Below are positions 1 through 6,175 of a stretch of DNA of 6,760 bases, one piece after another. A program made the position numbers and the translations under genes. The notes below the pieces were generated by a model. It did not search any database and had not been told where the DNA came from. It worked only from the letters and a program-made list of their open reading frames with translations. How positions within the stretch are numbered: position 1 is the stretch's first letter; each line of letters starts with the position of its first letter. Source of the stretch: an uncultured Clostridia bacterium (GTDB lineage Bacteria; Bacillota; Clostridia; TANB77; CAG-508); NCBI GenBank assembly GCA_948585895.1, contig CAPBNZ010000077.1, positions 1-6,760 on the forward strand. The letters run 5' to 3'.

Positions 1-56
1 AATCTTATTAAGTCTACATCGGCTCTTGTTCTATCATAAATTGGTTCAATCCACAT
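1..56 (-). CDS. 5' end of next tail/baseplate gene (partial)
   Basis: Only the first 18 codons lie in the window (MWIEPIYDRTRADVDLIR); the rest runs off the left edge. The start is well supported: an AGGTGAT ribosome binding site at 61-67 sits four bases before the ATG at 54-56. The gene overlaps the 3' end of the hub gene by 11 bases, which suggests coupled translation. The opening, a Trp and Pro followed by an 'xDRT..DVD' stretch, resembles the start of small proteins that follow the hub gene in tail modules of clostridial phages. From position in the operon it is probably a baseplate or fibre-associated protein. That role is inference, since too little sequence is present to assign a domain. 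Confidence 0.7.
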   Translation of the reverse strand, partial: MWIEPIYDRTRADVDLIR

Positions 57-1836
57 TTCCATCACCTACTTTTATCACAGTACTATTACCGCTCCATGCT
101 CCATTATAATTAATATTGTTTTCTACTAAGTATCCTATCAATCCACTGCTAAAATCTGTCTCAATTGGTAATACTGTTCTTGTATCTTTAGTAATATCTC
201 CCCTATTATTAAATGAATAGATATTTCTATTGTTGTACCAATCACCAATAAATTCTTTTAACTTAACTTTTTTTGTGCTTTCGGATAATTGTGTAACTAA
301 ATCATTTTTATAAGTAATGTCTTCTCCATCAAAATTATAATTCTTTGAATCTACTGTTTGACTAACATTGATTTTATTACCAAATATTTCTAAAGAAGTT
401 GGTTCATTTTCGTTAGGAATAACTTCTAAAACTGCATACCGACCATAATAAACTTCACTAACTATTGCTCCGCCAGTTATTCGAGAACTAATATTAGTTG
501 CTAAATTATATTCTATTTCAATAATTGAAGTTCCGTTTATATGTAAATCCTCATTCTTGAATAGTTCGCTAACCGCATTATCTATTGAATAATGATTTAT
601 ATAAACAATAGAATTATAAAGCTCACTATTTATTCTTACAGTTGGTTTACTTGTAATAAAAGCATAATCCATTTCATCTTTACTTACTTCATAGATAAAT
701 GGTTGGATATTGATAATATTTTCTCTATTAGTAAACAGTACACAATTTCCAGTAGTCGCAATTATTTGCAATAACTGTCTAGATTCCAATTTTGGAAGTG
801 GTGCCTCCGTTTTAATTGATTTTAGCCCCTCCCATAAATTGTATTGGGTACTATCTATGTTATTATCACTAAGGACATCTATTGCTAACTCATAAAGACT
901 TCTACCATTTGAATTATAGACCCCTTTTTTATAAACATTCGTGAGATAGTTAATCAATGTTGTAGTATTGAATGTAACTTGATTTTCTTTAACATCTGCT
1001 GACCCAGTCAATAGCATATTGCCACCTAAAATCCATTCTATAGTTCCATCGTCTAATTGATAGCCCCATTCATAAGATATAGGTTGTTGTTGAAGTATAT
1101 ATCTGTACCAACCCTGCGGGTTATCTGGGTTAAACAATTTATTCATATTATCAATTGTGAATTTAAAAGTATGAGTCGGCAACTCACTGTTTATCATAGT
1201 AGTTTTTTCTTTACTTTCCGCACTTATGATATTTTTATCTGTGTAGACTTCTAAAATACCAACCAATAATTGATTTATTCTTATTCTGCGATAAGGCAAA
1301 CTAGATTCTAAAAAAGATATTTCTATTCGATTCCAACGAACTAATTCATCGTTATCAGCAAATATCAATCTTTCCTTATAACTATTTAAAGTATAATCTT
1401 TATCCATAATTGCTTTATCGTCTCTATAAGCCTTTACATTTAATTTTTTAGCATAATTTCCATCAATACTATCAAATGTCATTGTGAGACCTAAAGTCGT
1501 TAAATAGACATCGGATTCTAATTTTATGCTTGGCATATCATTATACTGACAATTTTCATCACTCATATAAGAACTTACATAAGTTTGCTCTAATTCTTCA
1601 CTTCCATAAAGCGGTTGTCTACCATCAAGAATCCAAAAGTTTTTTTCTAAGGTTGCATAGTTTTTAATTTGTATAATTTCTTCATTTTTTATATTTTGAA
1701 TATTGCTAAATATTTCTTCATTATTAACAGAAACATTTGGATTAGCCTCTGGGTCTATTATGTTAAATTTAACTTTCAAAAATCCAAGATTTCTCTTAGG
1801 TTTTTTTAGTTGTTCAATCATCTCTAAACTTGCCAT
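46..1836 (-). CDS. Tail-associated baseplate hub protein (Tal-like), 596 aa
   Basis: Probably the tail-tip hub that closes the tube and contacts the host surface. Residues about 210-300 carry the pattern common in clostridial phage hubs: ELPTHTFKFTIDN, then FNPDNPQGWYRY, then QLDDGTIEWILGG, which is a beta-barrel hub domain. Residues about 312-380 (SLYELAIDVL, later SRQLLQIIATTG and INIQPF) match the second hub segment. Residues about 60-200 look like an inserted beta-sandwich (LTMTFDS, then PYRRIRINQLLVG), possibly carbohydrate-binding. I see no peptidase or lysozyme domain. The ATG at 1836 lies two bases after the upstream stop and has only a weak GGGG upstream, so it probably relies on coupling; the ATG at 1821 is an alternative start. 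The family call rests on motifs and gene order, not on a database match. Confidence 0.75.
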   Translation of the reverse strand: MASLEMIEQLKKPKRNLGFLKVKFNIIDPEANPNVSVNNEEIFSNIQNIKNEEIIQIKNYATLEKNFWILDGRQPLYGSEELEQTYVSSYMSDENCQYNDMPSIKLESDVYLTTLGLTMTFDSIDGNYAKKLNVKAYRDDKAIMDKDYTLNSYKERLIFADNDELVRWNRIEISFLESSLPYRRIRINQLLVGILEVYTDKNIISAESKEKTTMINSELPTHTFKFTIDNMNKLFNPDNPQGWYRYILQQQPISYEWGYQLDDGTIEWILGGNMLLTGSADVKENQVTFNTTTLINYLTNVYKKGVYNSNGRSLYELAIDVLSDNNIDSTQYNLWEGLKSIKTEAPLPKLESRQLLQIIATTGNCVLFTNRENIINIQPFIYEVSKDEMDYAFITSKPTVRINSELYNSIVYINHYSIDNAVSELFKNEDLHINGTSIIEIEYNLATNISSRITGGAIVSEVYYGRYAVLEVIPNENEPTSLEIFGNKINVSQTVDSKNYNFDGEDITYKNDLVTQLSESTKKVKLKEFIGDWYNNRNIYSFNNRGDITKDTRTVLPIETDFSSGLIGYLVENNINYNGAWSGNSTVIKVGDGNVD

Positions 1837-1838
1837 AA

Positions 1839-2240
1839 TTAATACCCCATATCAATAATATCTACTTTAACACCTTTGTATTCTGTAGGCTTTTGTACAG
1901 ATTGATAATTTTCCCATTTGTTTGGTGTTCCATGCAAATTGCCAAAATAAAATCTACGAACTATAACGTCCATTTCCTCACTATCAAAATAAGTCAAAAG
2001 AACTTCAAAATTAGCTACTTTTTCCTTCAACCAGTTATAATCTTCTAAAGATAGAAAAGGAAAAACTAAATTGCTAAATTTATTGATTCTTCTATTTACA
2101 GGTTGTGCAATGGTTTGTCCTCGTACATTACGGGTTCCCTCTACTAATTGCTCATTTTCCTCTAAATATCCAATAGAGGGATTACTTGGCAAAGCTTCAC
2201 CATTAAAAAGAAATAATGGGTTTTTACCTTTTTTTAACAT
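1839..2240 (-). CDS. Small tail protein, DUF6711-like / distal tail candidate, 133 aa
   Basis: A 133-residue protein between the tape measure and hub genes, the slot normally held by the distal tail protein that forms the ring at the tube end. The start is secure: AAGGAGG lies eight bases before the ATG at 2240. The N-terminus (LFLFNGEALPSNPSIGYLEE, residues 9-28) followed by an arginine-containing RGQTIAQPVNRR stretch resembles the short DUF6711-type tail proteins of Firmicutes phages. The C-terminal half is aromatic-rich and ends in VDIIDMGY. At 133 residues it is much shorter than a classical two-domain distal tail protein (about 250 residues), so any match would be to the N-terminal ring domain alone. 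A structural role in the tip is likely from position; the exact family is less sure. Confidence 0.65.
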   Translation of the reverse strand: MLKKGKNPLFLFNGEALPSNPSIGYLEENEQLVEGTRNVRGQTIAQPVNRRINKFSNLVFPFLSLEDYNWLKEKVANFEVLLTYFDSEEMDVIVRRFYFGNLHGTPNKWENYQSVQKPTEYKGVKVDIIDMGY

Positions 2241-2253
2241 TTCTTATTCCTCC

Positions 2254-4608
2254 TTAATAGTTGAATGTTGGATTCTTTCCGCCATCATAACCTTTGTTAT
2301 TTTTTGCTTTATCATAAACTATAACTAATTTATCTCCATCAATTTCTGTTCTACCATAAACTTCAAGTTCTTGTTTTTGACTAGTTTTATTATTCACTCC
2401 TGTTTCTTCAATAGCTTCTTTCATCGTTTCTTTCATCATATCTCTAGGGGATACAATTTCAGGATTAGACTTAGCATTTGAATATTCAGCTACTTTAACT
2501 ACAGTTTCTTTATCTAAAACTCCTCCACCTGCTAATTCTGGAATTTGTGGTATTGAAATTGTACTGATTAACCCTTTAAATGGTTTACCAATTATAGGAA
2601 GGTCTATATCTCTTATTTTTTTCAAAGCAGAATTGATCCCATCAAATGGAACTTTGACTACTTTATTAATACCTTTAATTAAAGCATTTACAATAGATTT
2701 GAATGAATCAACTATACCATCTTTAATTCCATCAAATACTTTTCCACCTGTAGAGAAAACTTTTTTAACAGCATTCCATGCATTGCTAAATGTATTTTTA
2801 AAGAATGTTGCAACAGTAGAAAATACAGTTTTAACTCCATTCCATCCATTTTCTGCACCAGCTATTAAAATCTTCCATACTCCACTAAATAATGATGATA
2901 TAGTATCTACAACGCCTTGAATATATCCTTTTATTCCATCCCATGCTTTGTTCCAATCACCAGTAAAAACACCAATAATAAAATCTAGGATTCCGTTCAA
3001 ACTATCTATAATTCCACCAATGATTCCACATAGCCCTTCTATAGCAGGTTCTAAAACATTCTTAATATTTTCAATTACGCCATTTATAATTGGTTTCAAA
3101 CAATTCCATACTAATCCAATAGCTACAATAATTTTTGATATGCAAGCTAAAATTTTATCTACTACAGGTGCTAAATATGTTTCATACATTTCAGCTATCC
3201 AAGAAATAACATCTTGCACATATCTAAATAAATCAGACATAATTATAAAAACTGTATTTAATGCATTTTGAAAATCATCACTCATAACCCAACTTAATAA
3301 AGATAAAGATATACTATCAACAATATTTTGAATTGCTATAAATATATTTGCTATGGATTGAATAATGGATGTTCCACTTCCAACATTTTGCCATGCTATA
3401 GAAAAAGCTTTTCCTAATTCTCCTACAATATTAAGCATGTTAGTAAATATTTGCATAAAATTTTCAACTATTTTTTGACCCGTTCCATTAGTCCAAACAT
3501 TAAAAATAGAAGTGAATACTGACACTCCTAGTTTCTTTATTCCTTCAAAAGCCTTTTTTAAACTCTTAATAAAAGCTTGTCCCTTATTACCCCAAGCTTG
3601 TTTTATTGGGTCAAATAAAGTTGCCAATACTTTTTTAGCCTTTTCTATCCAGTCAAAAAGAAAATCAAGTTTACTTAAATCAATAGGTTCTACTGTAATC
3701 AGTTTTTTATCACTACCACCTGAACTACTATCTTTATTGATAGTGTGAAATTCATCTAAGCTAGACTGTGTATCATTCAATTTTTTTGTTGATTTAGCTT
3801 GATTATCAATTGCCTTAGCATTCGCTCTAGCTACAAGATTGATTCCTGTGAGAGCTTGTACAAAAGCATTTACATAGCTTACAGCTTTTGAGAATAAATT
3901 AACTATATATTCTAAAACAGGTGCCAGTAGACTTCCTAGTACATTCCAACAATTTTGAATAGAATTAGATAATTGTGTATCATAGCTTAAATATGATTGC
4001 ATAGCTTTACTAATCATACTAAACGCTGTTCTAACGCTTAATAGTCCTAAAGCAAATTTTTTAATAGATTTTATTCCATTATTAAAGGTAGATGTGAAAC
4101 TTTTACTCAAATTTTTGCTATGTGATAATATATTCTTAAAATTACTACTCAAACTAGCTATTTGACTTCTAGTCACTTTAACTTTAGTTTTTATTTTATC
4201 AAAAGCATTAGAAGTTCCAACACCTGCACTTTGACCCTGATTTCGTAATTTTCTTAGTCGATTTTCAAGTTTTTCAATATCAGCCTCAATCTTCATCGTA
4301 TCTCCAACTTCAAATCCCATATCAGCTTTTGCTAATGAATTTTTTAAATCCTCTATTTTAGTCATCAAATATTCTTGTTGCTTAGTGGTTTCTTGAATAG
4401 AAGATGTATAACTCTTCATTTGGACTTTCATTTGAGATACACTTGAAGCACTTTGACTAGCCATACTCTTTGCTTGAGTGGTTAAATTTTTCATAGGTTC
4501 AACACTCTTAGCTACAGCTGATTTAACTTCATCAGTTATCTTCTTAATACCACTCATAGCATCAGTAATATTAGCCTTTATAATTATTTCTAGCTCTTCT
4601 ATTGTAAT
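2254..4608 (-). CDS. Tail tape measure protein, 784 aa, probable ATT start
   Basis: The tape measure protein sets tail length and is threaded through the tube. It is the longest gene in the window and follows the chaperone pair, as expected. From the proposed start, residues about 65-130 are charged, Gln/Lys/Glu-rich helix, likely coiled coil; residues about 185-260 hold hydrophobic helices; a SLDEFHTIN stretch followed by a Ser/Gly linker (about 283-300) resembles the conserved DEIN-type element of Firmicutes tape measures. Long hydrophobic helices follow (about 395-550), then Trp/Phe-rich repeats (GDWNKAWDGIKG and similar, about 550-625), and a C-terminal IPELAGGGVLDKETVVKVAE. No lytic domain is seen. 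The first in-frame ATG (4557) has no usable ribosome binding site, while GAGGTG (4616-4621) is seven bases from an ATT at 4606-4608 and adds MTIEELEIIIKANITDA, a typical tape-measure N-terminus. Confidence 0.9.
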   Translation of the reverse strand: MTIEELEIIIKANITDAMSGIKKITDEVKSAVAKSVEPMKNLTTQAKSMASQSASSVSQMKVQMKSYTSSIQETTKQQEYLMTKIEDLKNSLAKADMGFEVGDTMKIEADIEKLENRLRKLRNQGQSAGVGTSNAFDKIKTKVKVTRSQIASLSSNFKNILSHSKNLSKSFTSTFNNGIKSIKKFALGLLSVRTAFSMISKAMQSYLSYDTQLSNSIQNCWNVLGSLLAPVLEYIVNLFSKAVSYVNAFVQALTGINLVARANAKAIDNQAKSTKKLNDTQSSLDEFHTINKDSSSGGSDKKLITVEPIDLSKLDFLFDWIEKAKKVLATLFDPIKQAWGNKGQAFIKSLKKAFEGIKKLGVSVFTSIFNVWTNGTGQKIVENFMQIFTNMLNIVGELGKAFSIAWQNVGSGTSIIQSIANIFIAIQNIVDSISLSLLSWVMSDDFQNALNTVFIIMSDLFRYVQDVISWIAEMYETYLAPVVDKILACISKIIVAIGLVWNCLKPIINGVIENIKNVLEPAIEGLCGIIGGIIDSLNGILDFIIGVFTGDWNKAWDGIKGYIQGVVDTISSLFSGVWKILIAGAENGWNGVKTVFSTVATFFKNTFSNAWNAVKKVFSTGGKVFDGIKDGIVDSFKSIVNALIKGINKVVKVPFDGINSALKKIRDIDLPIIGKPFKGLISTISIPQIPELAGGGVLDKETVVKVAEYSNAKSNPEIVSPRDMMKETMKEAIEETGVNNKTSQKQELEVYGRTEIDGDKLVIVYDKAKNNKGYDGGKNPTFNY

Positions 4609-4615
4609 AAGTCAT

Positions 4616-4621
4616 CACCTC
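4616..4621 (-). promoter_or_regulatory. Ribosome binding site (GAGGTG) deciding the ATT start of the tape measure gene
   Basis: On the minus strand GAGGTG is followed by seven bases and then ATT ACA ATA GAA GAG, in frame with the tape measure protein. An ATG also lies at 4613-4615, but it touches the Shine-Dalgarno motif and opens a different frame that stops after 14 codons. The sequence therefore points to initiation at a non-AUG codon, with ATT the best spaced and ATA (4600-4602) or CTT (4609-4611) as less likely options. Confidence 0.65.
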
Positions 4622-4641
4622 TTTTTCTTTTCAGTGATTCC

Positions 4642-5019
4642 TTATTTATCCTCTTTACTCGTTTCTTGCCTCAACTCTTCTGTCAACTCTAACATCAAAT
4701 TGACTAAATCTTCCCCCTCACTAGCTTTTCGTTCATAAACATTCAATTTAGCTAACTCTTCTTTAAATAAATCCTTATAAATTTCTTTAACTAAATTTAG
4801 GTTTTTAGGATTTTTAGCAGTCATTCCTGCACCGATTAACTTATTTCCTAAGTTTTCCATTAACCAAATATTATTCTTTTCCTCATCTTCTAATTGGAGA
4901 GAACGAGATTCTACATAAAGTTTTGTATCTCTATAGGTAGAATTCCAAAACTCTTGAGGTTTCATTCCAAAACGATAAGCCAAAGGTTCTAACTTATAGA
5001 TTAAATCTATCCAGTCTAA
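4642..5019 (-). CDS. T extension of the tail assembly chaperone, made as GT fusion by -1 frameshift
   Basis: This frame encodes 125 residues beginning LDWIDLIYKLEPLAYRFGMK, immediately past the G stop codon. It is the -1 frame relative to G. The stretch resembles the T-type chaperone domain: a 'DW.DLIYKL' start, then a 'KPQEFWNST' motif at about 20-28 like the P-x-E-F-W-x-x-T motif of small phage chaperones, then charged helices ending ELRQETSKEDK. No start codon with a ribosome binding site exists: the first non-AUG candidate, TTG at 4981-4983, would cut off the LDWIDL part, and nothing Shine-Dalgarno-like precedes it. It is therefore expected only as the tail of a fusion of about 278 residues starting at 5477. 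In related phages the T part bridges G on the tape measure to tube subunits. Confidence 0.8.
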   Translation of the reverse strand, partial: LDWIDLIYKLEPLAYRFGMKPQEFWNSTYRDTKLYVESRSLQLEDEEKNNIWLMENLGNKLIGAGMTAKNPKNLNLVKEIYKDLFKEELAKLNVYERKASEGEDLVNLMLELTEELRQETSKEDK

Positions 5020-5034
5020 CCTTTGTACCCTTTG
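4996..5034 (-). promoter_or_regulatory. Candidate -1 ribosomal frameshift signal (tandem slip sites plus hairpin)
   Basis: In the G reading frame the last codons are TTC AAA GGG TAC AAA GGT TAG. This gives two C-AAA-GGN heptamers in the phase needed for a -1 slip (5028-5034 and 5019-5025), the second touching the stop codon. Eight bases after the second lies ATAGATTTAATCTAT (4996-5010), a perfect 6-bp stem with a 3-base loop. The layout of slip site, short spacer and stem is that of a -1 frameshift signal. The heptamers are not the strongest known type and the stem is AU-rich, so the exact slip point is inferred. Confidence 0.5.
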
Positions 5035-5477
5035 AACTCTTCCGCTACTACTTCTCCCATCACTTTTTCTGCTGTGTTGGTAATTACTTGGTTGATGTCG
5101 AAGTCGGCTAGTGGATTGTTCATTTGAGTTTCTAACTCCTCCTTCGTCATCTTTTTGCCGAAAAAACTTTTATCATTTATCTCCTCAGCTAATAGCTTAT
5201 AAATATCTTCATAGCTTCTTGGCTCTTCCTCAGTAGCTTCATTTACCCACGCTTCCATTAAATCGTAAACTCTATTATAATCTCCACTTAACCCTTTCTG
5301 AACGTCATTATCAGCGAACTCCATAAGAAAATCAGCTAAAAACTCAAAGTCAACATTGTTTAACGCTTTAAAAAAAGCATCTCTTAAATTTTTTACATTT
5401 AACTTTTTATTCATTCCTACTATTTTTTTCATAGTAGCTGTAAATGAATATTCTTTGTCTTTTACTTTTAAAATCAT
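5016..5477 (-). CDS. Tail assembly chaperone G, 153 aa
   Basis: Non-structural chaperone that coats the tape measure protein before the tube forms. It sits between the tube and tape measure genes, the invariant position of this gene in siphoviruses. The N-terminus MILKVKDKEYSFTATMKKI is the short beta-hairpin opening seen in Firmicutes chaperones of the Phage_TAC type; an alpha-helical acidic body follows (about 30-125), and the C-terminus is VVAEEFKGYKG. ATG at 5477 has GAGG seven bases upstream. The gene ends in TAG at 5016-5018, where a fraction of ribosomes is expected to shift to -1 and continue into T. The family assignment comes from length, composition, position and the frameshift arrangement, since individual chaperone sequences are poorly conserved. 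Confidence 0.85.
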   Translation of the reverse strand: MILKVKDKEYSFTATMKKIVGMNKKLNVKNLRDAFFKALNNVDFEFLADFLMEFADNDVQKGLSGDYNRVYDLMEAWVNEATEEEPRSYEDIYKLLAEEINDKSFFGKKMTKEELETQMNNPLADFDINQVITNTAEKVMGEVVAEEFKGYKG

Positions 5478-5495
5478 AATAAAACCTCTTTCCTT

Positions 5496-5660
5496 TTACT
5501 TTTTATCTTTGGTAGTATCCTCTACCTTTTTATTTTCTTTTGCTTCTTTTTTTGCCTCTTTGATTTCTTCAAATCTAGGATTAGCACGAAAATGTTTAAG
5601 ATGTTCCGAATTAGTAATATCCCAAACACGCCCCGTTTTCTTTTCTCTAAACTTAGCCAT
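5496..5660 (-). CDS. Unassigned 54-aa lysine-rich protein between tube and chaperone genes
   Basis: A small gene of 54 codons plus TAA. Its ATG (5658-5660) has an AGGAGG site nine bases upstream, which itself overlaps the tube gene stop codon, so translation is well supported. The protein has a compact N-terminal part (residues 1-33, with KKTGRVWDIT, then EHLKHFRANPRFEEI) that could form a small beta/alpha fold. Its C-terminal tail of about 20 residues is almost only Lys, Glu, Asp, Asn, Ala and Thr, and it ends in KDKK. There is no membrane segment or cysteine. I do not recognise a named family, although short proteins opening with a Lys/Gly 'KKTG' hairpin do occur in tail modules of related phages. 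A tube-decorating or assembly role would be a guess from position. Confidence 0.8.
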   Translation of the reverse strand: MAKFREKKTGRVWDITNSEHLKHFRANPRFEEIKEAKKEAKENKKVEDTTKDKK

Positions 5661-5669
5661 AAATTATTA

Positions 5670-5675
5670 CCTCCT
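5670..5675 (-). promoter_or_regulatory. Ribosome binding site of the 54-aa gene, overlapping the tube gene stop
   Basis: AGGAGG shares its first bases with the TAG stop of the major tail protein (5674-5676) and lies nine bases before the ATG at 5660. A ribosome ending the tube gene stops on this site, so reinitiation on the small gene is likely. It is the main evidence that this short gene is real. Confidence 0.75.
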
Positions 5676-6159
5676 AATTTCCAACTGGTGCTGTTGGTAA
5701 CCCGTGTGATTCTCTTACACTAGAGTTTCTATATAGAGTTAGAGTATCTTTAATAATATCTCCAGCTGTAATAGTATCTCCTGTTAGGTCCATTTGAGCA
5801 GAGAAAGATTTAACTAAAGGTTCTTCTCCATCAGCACAAGTAGATTGAGGATAACGAATAAAGAAGTAAAAACTTTTATTACTATCAGCTTTTTCTTTTA
5901 AACCGTCGTGTTGTTCACTCTTATAAAGAACTGGAATAGCTGGAGTGGTAGCTTTCTTACTACCTTTACTTTGTTCCTCTCCGTCCATATCAGTAGTTTG
6001 ATATGAAGTAGCTTCCGCTGGGTCTTCAATCGCTGGAATTTCCTCAGTGTACATAATTAAATCCAACTCTTCTTCGGTTGGATATTCTTTTTCGCTAATA
6101 TAAATTTTAGTTAAGGTTCCCGTTTTAGGAGTAGCAAATAATTGTAATTGTAATTTCAT
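5674..6159 (-). CDS. Major tail tube protein, 161 aa
   Basis: Probably the subunit that polymerises into the tail tube. It lies between the terminator and chaperone genes, the usual tube position, and has a typical length for a single-domain tube protein without an added Ig-like domain. The sequence alternates short polar strands with an acidic, disordered-looking loop (about residues 53-72, TDMDGEEQSKGSKK), as in tube proteins. Residues about 97-141 (FYFFIRYPQS, then KSFSAQMDLTGDTITAGD) fit the strand-rich core. It opens with MKLQLQLFA, nearly the MKLNLQLFA leader found on many Firmicutes phage head proteins. ATG 6159 is preceded by AAAGGA at about ten bases. Without a search the call rests on gene order and composition. 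Confidence 0.8.
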   Translation of the reverse strand: MKLQLQLFATPKTGTLTKIYISEKEYPTEEELDLIMYTEEIPAIEDPAEATSYQTTDMDGEEQSKGSKKATTPAIPVLYKSEQHDGLKEKADSNKSFYFFIRYPQSTCADGEEPLVKSFSAQMDLTGDTITAGDIIKDTLTLYRNSSVRESHGLPTAPVGN

Positions 6160-6175
6160 ATTTTAATTTTCCTTT

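Noticed and set aside
592..1254. Plus-strand open frames of 60-65 codons (592-774, 710-895, 1057-1254)
   Set aside because: They are antisense to the hub gene, lack convincing ribosome binding sites, have Ile/Tyr/Ser-rich translations typical of reverse-frame AT-rich DNA, and show no known domain.
2071..3748. Plus-strand open frames of 78-107 codons opposite the distal-tail and tape measure genes
   Set aside because: The Pro/Ile/Phe/Ser-rich translations mirror Lys/Asn/Gly codons of the tape measure gene. They carry no start signal of note and no domain.
4571..4615. 14-codon minus-strand frame starting ATG at 4613-4615 (MTYYNRRARNNYKG)
   Set aside because: Its ATG directly abuts the GAGGTG site, too close for efficient initiation, and the frame overlaps the tape measure start. 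It could act as a leader, but nothing supports that beyond its presence.
4642..4983. T as a separate gene starting at TTG 4981-4983
   Set aside because: No ribosome binding site precedes it, and it would remove LDWIDLIYKLEP, which reads as part of the domain. Frameshift fusion with G explains the layout better.
4478..5700. Plus-strand open frames at 4478-4738 and 5356-5700
   Set aside because: Hydrophobic-looking translations (runs of Phe, Ser and Ile) could suggest membrane or holin-like proteins, but they are the complements of Lys/Glu-rich coding in well-supported minus-strand genes.
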